Below are positions 1 through 8,645 of a DNA stretch of 64,000 nt, piece after piece. The stretch covers positions 1-64,000 of the forward strand of contig RXJX01000031.1 in the NCBI GenBank assembly GCA_003963245.1, given 5' to 3'. A program made the position numbers and the translations under genes. Each line of letters begins with the position of its first letter. The first letter of the stretch is position 1. The notes beneath the pieces are model-generated. The model did not search any database. It saw nothing but the letters and a program-made list of their open reading frames with translations, and was not told the origin of the DNA. Origin of the DNA: Neisseriaceae bacterium (GTDB lineage Bacteria; Pseudomonadota; Gammaproteobacteria; Burkholderiales; UBA11063).

Positions 1-1067
1 AACTTGAAGCGCTACATTAGAAAAAATGAGAATCGTCAGAATAATTTAAGTCTAGCTATTGAACAATCAATCGCCCAGTTGTTTATGGGATAACTATAGT
101 CAAAGAAAACAGAATACTGCATTCATTCACCGCACTTCCAAATAATCTGGAAGGTCCAAGTAACCGTAAAAATTGGTACTATCATGAGATGCCTATTATC
201 AAGTCAATATTAAATATGTATCCCAATGTATTGCATCATCAGCACTACACAAAAATCAATGACAATATGTATAATCGCTTAGACACTCTGCATTGTTATA
301 CAGATCAACCAATCAGAAATGTTGCCAATATGGAATGGATATTCGCATCATATAAATTTGCAAACCACCATGATTCAAGAGTTATTTTGACAGGGGCAAT
401 TGGAAATGCAACCATTTCATGGTCAGGCACTACCTTATTAAGTAAATTAAAAAAAATTTACTCTTTTGTAGAGAGTAAGATAGCCCCAAGCAGAGCACTC
501 AATAAATTGTTTGACTATAATAACTCTTTTAAATCACGAATTAAAGAAATACAGCGAATACTCTTTGATATTGCTTTTATTCCTGATCTTCAAATGTTCA
601 TGCTAACTGGTTCAAACACCGCATTAAAATCTACAAATTACGCCGCACAGTTATGGTATGGAACCAAAAGTCTAGATCCAACAATCGACAAAGATCTAGT
701 TGAGTTTTGCTATAGTATACCTCAATCAGTTTTCTACAAAAACCATAAAACCATCAATCGAAGATTGTTGGTTCGCAAAGGTTTAAAGGATATATTACCT
801 ACTGAAGTTACGCAGAATACTAATCGAGGTGAGCAAGCTGCAGATTTTTACTTGTCTTACAATATACACCAAAAACAATGGTTGGATCGGCTAAATAACC
901 TTAAACCAAGCACTCAAGCAATCATTTGGAAGCATTTCAATAAAGATAAGATGCTCGGATTCTTTAAAGAATATCCACAAATTCCAGATAAGCCAAACAG
1001 TAAAATAACTATTCGATTAATGATTTTATCGCGCTGTCTATCTTTCGCTTTTTATCTTGATCAATAA
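1..1067 (+). pseudogene. Asparagine-synthase-like protein, 3' part, frameshifted
   Basis: The open part from 189 (292 codons) matches the C-terminal synthetase half of class B asparagine-synthetase-like proteins. The same frame stays open back to the stop at 60-62 and encodes LHSFTALPNNLEGP, the segment that follows the PP-loop in this family. The preceding segment lies in another frame (1-93) and reads LSLAIEQSIAQLFMG then stop. One extra G in the GGG run at 87-89 would join the two frames, so a one-base deletion (or sequencing error) separates them. The expected ATP-pyrophosphatase motif SGGLDSS reads SLAIEQS here, losing both glycines, so activity is doubtful even if the frame were repaired. 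The gene starts outside the window. Relatives include RiPP (lasso) cyclases as well as true asparagine synthetases, and the sequence does not say which this was. Confidence 0.7.
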
Positions 1068-1233
1068 TCCAAATTTAAGAAATTAAAACGTTGTGAAAAA
1101 ACTTTATAATTATTTGTGATTGGCTAAACTTTGGACTTTCATTTCTAACACTCTTTTTGGTGATAGTCGATATTATAAATATCCCCCACTTATCAATAGC
1201 ACTTCCTAGGAGATACTACTATTCCCTAACTAC

Positions 1234-1356
1234 CTAAAAAAGACCACCACCAAGTCCATCGTCACCAGCACCATTTGCATTTTTTATTATCTCACAGACC
1301 TCTAATAATTCAACCAATGGTTTTTGATAGGCTAATTTAGCTGTGTTATTTTCCAT
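1234..1356 (-). CDS. Candidate RiPP precursor peptide with YxxP leader (40 aa)
   Basis: A 40-codon ORF from ATG at 1356 to TAG at 1234-1236. The peptide has a hydrophilic start, then AYQKPLVELLEV at residues 9-20, which fits the Y-x-x-P-(L) leader motif of lasso-type RiPP precursors. It ends in a Gly/Asp-rich tail, NGAGDDGLGGGLF. A purine-rich GAAAGTTAGAGA precedes this ATG. An in-frame ATG at 1380 would add eight residues but has no ribosome site. The neighbouring asparagine-synthase-like relic fits the RiPP reading, but it is convergent and degenerate, and no RRE or protease gene is visible. The Thr usually found at the penultimate leader position is absent, and no Asp/Glu lies 7-9 residues after a Gly in the usual lasso arrangement. 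It could therefore be a decayed precursor, another RiPP class, or a chance ORF. Confidence 0.42.
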   Translation of the reverse strand: MENNTAKLAYQKPLVELLEVCEIIKNANGAGDDGLGGGLF

Positions 1357-1465
1357 GTCTCTAACTTTCACAAAATACATAAGGAAGTCTGTTATAGCAT
1401 GACAATTGACTTTTACGGTACAATAAATCCTGCAATAACAATATAGTTACTAAGAAAGAGTCTAT

Positions 1466-2572
1466 ATGCCACACAACTATTTAGGACTTCACAAGAGCCA
1501 ACTACCTACGCCATGTCTGCTAATCGACAAGCATAAATTAATTAATAATTTAACTCTTATGCAACAATTAGCCAAAGATAAAGAAGTTAATGTTCGCCCT
1601 CACGCCAAAACGCATAAATGCAGCAAGATAGCTCAGTTACAATTGAAATATGGCGCTATTGGTATCTGCGTTGCCAAAATTTCCGAAGCGCTAGTAATGG
1701 TACAAGCTGGAGTCAGGGGTATTCTAATAACATCTCCTATCGTAGCTGACAATAAGATTAAGCAACTGATTGATCTTATTAAGCAAGCTCCTGATACAAT
1801 GCTCGTGATTGATAATCTTGAGAATGCCGCAAAACTGAATCAAGTTTGCCAAAAGCACAAGCTGTCACTTAATGTATTACTGGATATTGACGCTGGAATC
1901 GGGCGAACCGGAGTGCATTTAAATCAAGCGATCAATTACGCACATAAAATTAACCAGTTCAGCAATCTAATCTTCAAAGGGATTCAGTGCTATGCCGGAC
2001 ATTTGCAGCACATTAGTGATTTAGCACAGCGCCGCACACTCTCGCACCAAATACTAAACGCAGCTGGTGAAATTAAAATTCAGTTGTTAGCTCAAGGAAT
2101 TGATTGTCAAATTCAAACAGGTAGCGGTACTGGAACATTTAGCCTTGATGCAGAATTAGCCACAGTAAGCGAAATTCAACCTGGCTCATACTGTGTTATG
2201 GATCAGGAATATAGCGATATTGAATATAAAGAACAAAAATTTCTGGCGGCAATGACAATGCTGACAACCGTAATTAGCAATAATCACCCAAGCCATGTTA
2301 CCGTTGATGCCGGAACTAAAGCGCTTTATAAAGTTGCAACTAAACCGCGAATCATTAGCCATGAACACCTTAACTATGATTGGGATGGTTTTGGAGATGA
2401 ACATGGTAAAGTTACTGCTGCTAGTGGAGATTTACCAGCACTTGGAGAAGTCCTTGAATTAGTTGTAGCGCATTGTGATCCAACAATTAATCTCTTTGAC
2501 CATTTTTATATTATTGAAAATGATCACGTGGTTGATATTTGGGCGATTGATGCCCGCGGTTGCTGCCAGTGA
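1466..2572 (+). CDS. D-threonine aldolase / D-serine dehydratase-like fold-III PLP enzyme
   Basis: A 368-aa protein of the DSD1/D-threonine aldolase family: an alanine-racemase-type barrel followed by the D-serine-dehydratase-like C-terminal domain. The RPHAKTHK motif at residues 44-51 carries the predicted PLP lysine (Lys48). GDEHGKV and AHCDPT near the C-terminus match the His/Cys metal site of this family, so a divalent metal is expected. Family members cleave or dehydrate D-beta-hydroxy amino acids such as D-threonine, D-serine or D-3-hydroxyaspartate; the exact substrate cannot be read from sequence. It stands alone on the plus strand, follows about 400 bp of mostly non-coding DNA, and is followed by a shared terminator. 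The length is normal. Confidence 0.85.
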   Translation: MPHNYLGLHKSQLPTPCLLIDKHKLINNLTLMQQLAKDKEVNVRPHAKTHKCSKIAQLQLKYGAIGICVAKISEALVMVQAGVRGILITSPIVADNKIKQLIDLIKQAPDTMLVIDNLENAAKLNQVCQKHKLSLNVLLDIDAGIGRTGVHLNQAINYAHKINQFSNLIFKGIQCYAGHLQHISDLAQRRTLSHQILNAAGEIKIQLLAQGIDCQIQTGSGTGTFSLDAELATVSEIQPGSYCVMDQEYSDIEYKEQKFLAAMTMLTTVISNNHPSHVTVDAGTKALYKVATKPRIISHEHLNYDWDGFGDEHGKVTAASGDLPALGEVLELVVAHCDPTINLFDHFYIIENDHVVDIWAIDARGCCQ

Positions 2573-2617
2573 TGAATTTTATACTGCTTCCTCAACTCGT
2601 AAAAGATTAATTCACAA

Positions 2618-2654
2618 AAAATAAAAATAGTGCCGCTTAATTTAGTGGCACTAT
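2618..2654. terminator. Bidirectional intrinsic terminator between convergent genes
   Basis: An 8-bp stem ATAGTGCC/GGCACTAT (2627-2634 and 2647-2654) with a 12-nt loop. Read on the minus strand it is followed by a T-rich tract (TTTTATTTTTTG), so it is best placed to end the lipoprotein gene. On the plus strand the tail is only pyrimidine-rich, and termination of the PLP enzyme gene there would be weaker. Confidence 0.75.
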
Positions 2655-2665
2655 CTCTCTATTTA

Positions 2666-4609
2666 TTATAAGTATTTAGTAAAGTATGATGGTGCAGTGT
2701 TATTATAATAATTCTGAATATAATAATTGCCATGATAATGATCGGTAAATTGATTGTACATCGAAATTATATCACCATTACTGAATACCAATGCATTATA
2801 AGCTTCTTGCCCTTGAACTGGACTATTAGGATTAGGGAAGTTTGCCATCTGACAGTTATTATCTCCCGGAACGCAACTCAGAATCATATATACTTGATCA
2901 TCTGAGAATGTGTTATAGATAGATTTTTCTCCAATAAAATAGACGTGCACACCATCGTTAACTGGAGCCATTACCTGTGTACCAACTTGGTCTCCTGGAT
3001 CAACATTAAGTATAAACCCAGTGCTAGAAAGATTACTGATTTGTCCTGAATCACCTAAATAATAACTGATACCTCCTGTGTAGGTTAATGGATAGTTGTT
3101 ATCAAAATAAACATCAAGATTTCCACTAGAGTAAAATGAGTACAACTGGTCGAAAGAAGCACCACCGTAATTATTCGTAATATCTGAATATGATGGAGTA
3201 AAATTGTATTCACTTGAAGCTTTATAGTTAGATACAGATGGTCCGCAAGCAATATAACCATTAGAGACCTGTAAATTTGGATTTGAGCATAGAGTTGAAA
3301 CATGAATAGTTGTAGTAACTGTACCTAAACCAATATTTTTGCAGGTCGCGGTTAGAGTTTCCCCATCCCAACCATAAGAATTTCCGCTAGAAGACATACT
3401 TGCATTTAGTGATTCGGAACTAAGCGAATCAATTGCGCCATAGTTAAAATTACAATTGCTTGCCAAACTATCGGTTTGGATTGTATTAGTATAATGGTTG
3501 AATGCGTTTTGTTTGGTTTCAGTGAATAAAGCCTGTACAAAACTTAGTCGAGTATTATAAGCTAATTGCAATTCTGCCTGAGCAGTTGAAAAATTTGCTA
3601 AATTATTGCTGTCTGGATCAACAGTCAACAAAGATGAAATATGATTTTGGTGACTTGGCTGCAAATTAACATAAAGATATAAGCGTAGCTGATCTAAGTA
3701 ATAAGCGGTAGTAAGAGCTTGAACAATTTGCAGATATTGAGTATCCAGCATTTGATCAAAACTTTGTAGATCGTATAAAACATTAGAACCTGCAGTTACC
3801 TGCACATTTTGAGTTAAATTATTGTAAGCATTATTCAAAGCAACGCTTAACAGACAATTGCTCGACAAATTTGGCATTGGATGGCTGAGTGCATTTTGCG
3901 ACTCATTATTTAAGACATAATAAGTATTACCTGTAGTCGACGGATCGCAAGATAGCTGCTGCTCGGTTGTGTCAATTTTAGACGATGTAAATCCTGGCAC
4001 TAATGTTGATATACTGTAGTTATTCACATAGCTGGTTAACGATTCTACTTGCTCCGTGCTAAGTGGCTGTGCACTGCCAGTAATCAGAGCATTAACAATA
4101 GCAGTAGATGATTGATTACTTGGCAGAGTATTTTGCACTAAATTTTCAACATTAGTAGTTTCATCACTGATATTTGATAAATAGTCGGATACTTTCAAAT
4201 TTGATCCGCTAAGCGCCGTGTTATCAATATCCTGAATTATCGTGTTTAATTTACTATTTTGGATATTTAGTTGAGCTTCAATTTGCTGGATGTTTTGCTT
4301 AATTGAAATCAGTGCCTGCTTATCCCACTCTGCAGCAGTTTGTGGAAATGCCTGACCTTTAGTTATTAAATTCCATAATGCAGAACCAACTTGCTCAGTG
4401 ATTGCCTCTTCAATATTGCCACCGATGATACTCAATAACCCTCCTTCGGTGCCGATAGATTGTTGAGAATCAGTTTGAGTAGCTGCCTGCGCTGAATTAT
4501 TACTATTAGCGTTCGAATTATTCGTACTTCCTCCTCCTGAATTACAACCACTAAGAGCAGTTGCAGCCAAGATTGAAACTAATAATGTTTTAACTAGTTT
4601 ATTTCTCAT
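2666..4609 (-). CDS. Large outer-membrane or periplasmic lipoprotein of unknown function
   Basis: From ATG at 4609 the protein has 647 aa and begins MRNKLVKTLLVSILAATALSGC, a clear lipoprotein signal with lipobox LSGC (Cys22). This is followed by a Gly/Ser/Asn/Gln-rich linker to about residue 60. I chose ATG 4609 because GGAG lies 8 nt upstream; a GTG four codons earlier overlaps that site. After the linker comes a helical, Gln/Asn-rich stretch, then a C-terminal half rich in Tyr, Ser and Asn with six or so scattered cysteines. No enzyme motif was recognised. The Asn at +2 after the lipid Cys does not signal inner-membrane retention, so outer-membrane sorting is plausible. It is monocistronic. 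Confidence 0.75.
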   Translation of the reverse strand: MRNKLVKTLLVSILAATALSGCNSGGGSTNNSNANSNNSAQAATQTDSQQSIGTEGGLLSIIGGNIEEAITEQVGSALWNLITKGQAFPQTAAEWDKQALISIKQNIQQIEAQLNIQNSKLNTIIQDIDNTALSGSNLKVSDYLSNISDETTNVENLVQNTLPSNQSSTAIVNALITGSAQPLSTEQVESLTSYVNNYSISTLVPGFTSSKIDTTEQQLSCDPSTTGNTYYVLNNESQNALSHPMPNLSSNCLLSVALNNAYNNLTQNVQVTAGSNVLYDLQSFDQMLDTQYLQIVQALTTAYYLDQLRLYLYVNLQPSHQNHISSLLTVDPDSNNLANFSTAQAELQLAYNTRLSFVQALFTETKQNAFNHYTNTIQTDSLASNCNFNYGAIDSLSSESLNASMSSSGNSYGWDGETLTATCKNIGLGTVTTTIHVSTLCSNPNLQVSNGYIACGPSVSNYKASSEYNFTPSYSDITNNYGGASFDQLYSFYSSGNLDVYFDNNYPLTYTGGISYYLGDSGQISNLSSTGFILNVDPGDQVGTQVMAPVNDGVHVYFIGEKSIYNTFSDDQVYMILSCVPGDNNCQMANFPNPNSPVQGQEAYNALVFSNGDIISMYNQFTDHYHGNYYIQNYYNNTAPSYFTKYL

Positions 4610-4647
4610 GATGGGCTCCACTAATTTAAAAGGGATTTAAAGCATTA

Positions 4648-4664
4648 TTGAGAGCATCTCTCAA
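4648..4664. repeat. Perfect 7-bp hairpin upstream of the lipoprotein gene
   Basis: TTGAGAG-CAT-CTCTCAA, a 7-bp stem with a 3-nt loop, lies about 40 nt upstream of the lipoprotein start, so it would sit in its leader or overlap its promoter. It is the only clear structure in the 347-bp gap 4610-4956. No convincing -35/-10 pair was found there, and the rest of the gap shows no gene. Confidence 0.4.
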
Positions 4665-4956
4665 CTTCATGACGGTATAATATCACTGTCAAATTACAAG
4701 TGGTTTCCCATATATAGATAGTTAATTCCCATTTTTGCAAGATAAAATAATAAAGCCCAAGCAAGACATAATAAATTGATTCAATTACAATATTTATACA
4801 AGATCAGCATAGAAAATATTCAATTATGTTTTAAAATTAAATGATGATTGTGATTAAGTAGCTGATTGATGTATAGCCTAACAAAATTTGGGAGATGTGA
4901 AAACAATAGATAATTGAGTTTTATCTTTCAATATATGGGAGAACCAATCTGGAGGA

Positions 4957-6150
4957 TTATAGAGCCTTGTTGAATCTTAAATAAAATAGAGCACTAATCA
5001 ATATTGGTATTATCGAAATTATCATTAAATTGGTCAATGGCGCAAATTTTAATAACGTTACACCATACGTCGCCAAACTATTACAAACAAATCCAATACA
5101 CATGTTTAGTCCAAGAGCCTGCGCGCTGTGTGGTGCAAAGTTACTCATAACCCGAATTTGAGTTGGAGGTATGATTACCGCATTGGCAGCACGCATAAAA
5201 ATTACTCCAAGCGTAACCATTATCAGTACGTAAATACCACTTAATAGATTGGCACATGCAATTACCACGATGCCAACAAACGCTGAATAAACTCCAATAC
5301 CAATAATTTTGGCCGGAGAAAAGCTTTTTCTATTTAATGCTCGCATCATATAATTACCCACAAAGTAAGCAGCCGCTAGTAATATATAAATGTACGAAAA
5401 ATTAATCGGAGATAAATGCAAAAAATCAATATATAAATAACTTGAAATTCCAAGAAAGGCAAAATATGCCCCAACCGTTGTGGCATAAATCACCGTCAAG
5501 GCAATAAACGAAATATTTGAGAATAGTTGCCGATAAGTAATCAGGTATTGTTTTATACTCGCTAGTTTCTTTAACGGAGATACGTTAGTTTCTGGTAACC
5601 ATTTATAAACAATACAGGTCATAACCACGCCGATAATAGCGCTAAAAACAAAACAATAGCGCCAACCTAAATATTGACTGATGTATGCACCTACAACTGG
5701 AGCAATTGCTGGAGAAATAATCATTCCGAGTAATAACGTTCCATTTGCATTGATCTGCTCTTTCTCATTCATCGTATCCCTGATTATCATCCGTGGAATA
5801 ATTATAAAACTAGAGCAGCCTAGCGCTTGAATCAGCCTGAGTAAAACGATACAATAAACTGAAGAAGAGAGTGCAATTAACAAGGAGCAGATGCTAAAGC
5901 AAACTATACCACCTAAAATTATCTTTCTGCGCCCAAAACGATTGCTAAGTTCGCCAATAAAGAGCACTCCAATTGCAACCCCCAAAGTATAAGCAGAAAT
6001 AGTCAGATTTACCGTATCTGGTAAGACGTTAAACTCATAAACCATTTGTGGAAGTGATGCAATATAAATATCAATGGCTGAGACGCCTAAAATAACTAGC
6101 GTCGCCATCATTATTATAATCTGTAATTTATTGAAATGATTTTTTTGCAT
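4957..6150 (-). CDS. Bcr/CflA-type MFS drug/metabolite exporter
   Basis: A 397-aa, 12-helix major facilitator of the 14-TMS-independent Bcr/CflA/MdtL group. The N-terminal half has the motif SNRFGRRKIILGG (loop 2-3, DRxGRR-like), and LLRLIQALGCSSFIII in helix 4 matches the family's R-x-x-Q-x-x-G signature. It is the last gene of the minus-strand run that starts at 10378, 70 bp after the homocitrate-synthase-cupin gene. This position suggests it exports the pathway product or gives self-resistance. Proton antiport is the family mechanism; the substrate is unknown. Confidence 0.85.
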   Translation of the reverse strand: MQKNHFNKLQIIIMMATLVILGVSAIDIYIASLPQMVYEFNVLPDTVNLTISAYTLGVAIGVLFIGELSNRFGRRKIILGGIVCFSICSLLIALSSSVYCIVLLRLIQALGCSSFIIIPRMIIRDTMNEKEQINANGTLLLGMIISPAIAPVVGAYISQYLGWRYCFVFSAIIGVVMTCIVYKWLPETNVSPLKKLASIKQYLITYRQLFSNISFIALTVIYATTVGAYFAFLGISSYLYIDFLHLSPINFSYIYILLAAAYFVGNYMMRALNRKSFSPAKIIGIGVYSAFVGIVVIACANLLSGIYVLIMVTLGVIFMRAANAVIIPPTQIRVMSNFAPHSAQALGLNMCIGFVCNSLATYGVTLLKFAPLTNLMIISIIPILISALFYLRFNKAL

Positions 6151-6220
6151 TAAACTGCATCTACAAGAGTTATAGTTGCAGTAATTAATATATTTGCTAC
6201 TAATACTACAACTATAAAAT

Positions 6221-7624
6221 TTATTGGTTGACTATACTCTCATTATAATTTGGAGATAGCACAAAATTTAAAAATCGACCAGTTCCTGATATATACTCAT
6301 AGCTATGATAAATATTAGCAGGAATATAAACTGATGCAGGGCTGGAAAAAGTTTGCGTAGTTGTTTGCACCCCTTCCCCAAATGTTACGCGGACAGTCAA
6401 GCCAGTTCCATCAGGAGCATTTCCCATAAAAGCAAAAACACTATCGCAATTATGTGCATGTGAATCAACATGAGCTTCTGACTGACCGGCATAGTCTCGA
6501 TCAAAAGTTCTTTCAATGATATACACTTGACTTCGCTCATCAATCCGACTATCCATAAAAACCCATCTAAATCCAACACCATCACGATGGTGTAATAATT
6601 CAGATGCACCTTTTATAAAAGGCGTCTTGACAATGAGATTACTATTCAAGCGCTGTTGATCTTTACGTTCTAAGACATTAACAGTAAAGGATCTACTTCG
6701 ACCATAATATTCCGGATCAAGTGCCTCATATGATTGAGGATTATTGTCTGCAGCTTTAACATGATATTTAGAAACATGAGTAAAAGAATTTCTACCGACA
6801 ATAGGATGATTATGCTCAATAGAATTAGATGCTATACGAGCAATTGCTTGTGCCAAATCCTGAGAATGCTTAAAATTATAGTGATTCAAATTATAATGCT
6901 TATCCAAGATTGCTGCAAGTGTAATCAAATCACAGATTCCAGCACGCTCACCTAAGCCCAGAACTGAAGCATCGACAACAGTTGCACCAGCATCAATAGC
7001 AGCAATAGCATTAGCATGAGCTAAGCCAAGATCGTTATGTAAGTGAACCTCTATCTCACGATCGAAGCTTTCAACAGCAAATTTAACTACTTTCTCACAT
7101 TCTTTGGGATGCCATATCCCCACCGTGTCTGCCAAACTAATTCTATCAGCACCAGCCTTAACTGCACTCATGCCTAAATCATAGATAAGCTCTAAAGAAG
7201 TACGTGATGCATCTTCTATACTAAATCGAACCATAAAACCAAGCTCTTTCGCCATGGCGACTGACTGAGTAACTTGTTCTTTGATCCATTCGCGTGAACG
7301 ATTGCTAAATTTAGTAGCTAATGAAATATCATTGTAAGATGCCCAGATACCAATCCATTTAGCAGAGGTCTTTCGTGCAGCAAGAATATCGTCACGATTG
7401 GCTCTGGCATGTACCAGCAAATCAACATCTGAAACAGAATTACAAATTTCAATACAAGCATCTGCTTCAAATTCGGAAATTCCTGGCTGACCAATCTCAA
7501 TAATACCCACGCCAAAATCACGAAGCCTCTGTGCAAGTAGAATCTTTTCCTTAACAGAAAAACAAACTCCACGAGACTGCTCACCTTCGCGCAATGTACT
7601 ATCAAGTATAATTACATTCTTCAT
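6221..7624 (-). CDS. Homocitrate-synthase-like (HMGL) enzyme fused to a C-terminal cupin
   Basis: A 467-aa two-domain protein. Residues 1-310 are a DRE-TIM (HMGL-like) barrel: DSTLREGEQ at 8-16, metal ligands in HLHND (194-198), and GLGERAGI (223-230). The GERxGI form and the segment FTHVSKYHVKAADN (281-294) are closest to Lys20-type homocitrate synthases, which join acetyl-CoA to 2-oxoglutarate. Residues about 345-455 are a cupin with His385, His389, His391 and His440 placed as in the two cupin motifs, so it likely binds a metal. This fusion is not the standard lysine or NifV enzyme and lacks the LeuA regulatory domain. The upstream hydrolase gene ends 7 bp before its start. The condensation substrate, and whether the cupin is catalytic (isomerase or oxygenase) or a sensor, are open. 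Confidence 0.8.
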   Translation of the reverse strand: MKNVIILDSTLREGEQSRGVCFSVKEKILLAQRLRDFGVGIIEIGQPGISEFEADACIEICNSVSDVDLLVHARANRDDILAARKTSAKWIGIWASYNDISLATKFSNRSREWIKEQVTQSVAMAKELGFMVRFSIEDASRTSLELIYDLGMSAVKAGADRISLADTVGIWHPKECEKVVKFAVESFDREIEVHLHNDLGLAHANAIAAIDAGATVVDASVLGLGERAGICDLITLAAILDKHYNLNHYNFKHSQDLAQAIARIASNSIEHNHPIVGRNSFTHVSKYHVKAADNNPQSYEALDPEYYGRSRSFTVNVLERKDQQRLNSNLIVKTPFIKGASELLHHRDGVGFRWVFMDSRIDERSQVYIIERTFDRDYAGQSEAHVDSHAHNCDSVFAFMGNAPDGTGLTVRVTFGEGVQTTTQTFSSPASVYIPANIYHSYEYISGTGRFLNFVLSPNYNESIVNQ

Positions 7625-7631
7625 ATTCCAA

Positions 7632-8645
7632 CTACTTATTCAAAAATTCTGCAACATCATCAACAAATTCAGCTCTGGCTTTTTCATAAATCAACCAGTG
7701 TGTCGCTTCTTTAAGTACAATTTCTTGCTTAGTTTTAACATTAGCTAATTTAGAATATAACTCATGATCAGCAAATAAATCCTGATCACCATAGATAACT
7801 AAAGTTGGTGTAGTTAATTTATTGATATCGTATATCGGCTGAGCATTCCAGATTGCAAATAAATCTTTCATTGGTCCCATAGGTCTTCGCAATGAAGTTG
7901 GCATAACCGGCTTAGGATCAGCATTAACATAAATCTTTCCAACTGCATTAATGGCACTCTCGCTTGCAATAGTTGGATTACTTTCAAGCATCATATTCCA
8001 GTGAGTATTGATTACTTTCCATGGAATATTCTGATATGCTGGCAGATTTTGACTAAACACCCCAATAGGTGACTCAAATGGTTTAATAAATATTGGTTGA
8101 ATAGACTCCGCTAGCTTTGAAGAATACATTGATCCATACAACACCAAATGATTAACCTGCTTAGGGTGTTGAATCGAATACATGGCAGCAACAACTGAGC
8201 CCCACGACCATCCGAGTAAATCAACTGATTTTTTACCAGTCTTTTTAACGATATAGTCCACACCATCTTTCAATTCTTTAACCGCATCTTTGGCCTCAAG
8301 TGGATACACGCCTTGAGGCGCTGGAGATATACTCATCGAAGGAGGATAAGATGCACTACCTTCGCCAGTAAAATCAATTCCCCAAACATCGTACCCTTTT
8401 GCAGCCAATGCATCCATCAATGAATAACCCGGTACATCAAAAGCGCTTAAAGCTGGGATACTCAAAGGATTTATTAACACAATCACTTTACCGGATAGAA
8501 TTGTGGACAATCTTTTTTCTTTAAGATGAAGGGTTTGTCCACCACTATAAGGAACATTATATTCATTCGATACTATAGTTGCTGCATAAACATTTGATAA
8601 TAATATACTGGCAATTCCAACACATAGTAATTTATAGCTCCGCAT
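7632..8645 (-). CDS. Secreted alpha/beta hydrolase
   Basis: A 337-aa alpha/beta-hydrolase-fold protein with a cleavable signal peptide (MRSYKLLCVGIASILLSNVYA, likely cut near residue 21). The nucleophile elbow is GWSWG (145-149, Ser147). VIYGDQD about 285 supplies the acid and EATHWL near 316 the His, so the triad looks complete. It overlaps the 3' end of the upstream E1-like gene by 14 bp and ends 7 bp before the homocitrate-synthase-cupin gene, so it is translationally tied to that operon. A periplasmic hydrolase beside cytoplasmic biosynthetic enzymes suggests that it trims or opens an exported intermediate, or inactivates it. Esterase, lipase or lactonase roles are all possible. Confidence 0.8.
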   Translation of the reverse strand: MRSYKLLCVGIASILLSNVYAATIVSNEYNVPYSGGQTLHLKEKRLSTILSGKVIVLINPLSIPALSAFDVPGYSLMDALAAKGYDVWGIDFTGEGSASYPPSMSISPAPQGVYPLEAKDAVKELKDGVDYIVKKTGKKSVDLLGWSWGSVVAAMYSIQHPKQVNHLVLYGSMYSSKLAESIQPIFIKPFESPIGVFSQNLPAYQNIPWKVINTHWNMMLESNPTIASESAINAVGKIYVNADPKPVMPTSLRRPMGPMKDLFAIWNAQPIYDINKLTTPTLVIYGDQDLFADHELYSKLANVKTKQEIVLKEATHWLIYEKARAEFVDDVAEFLNK

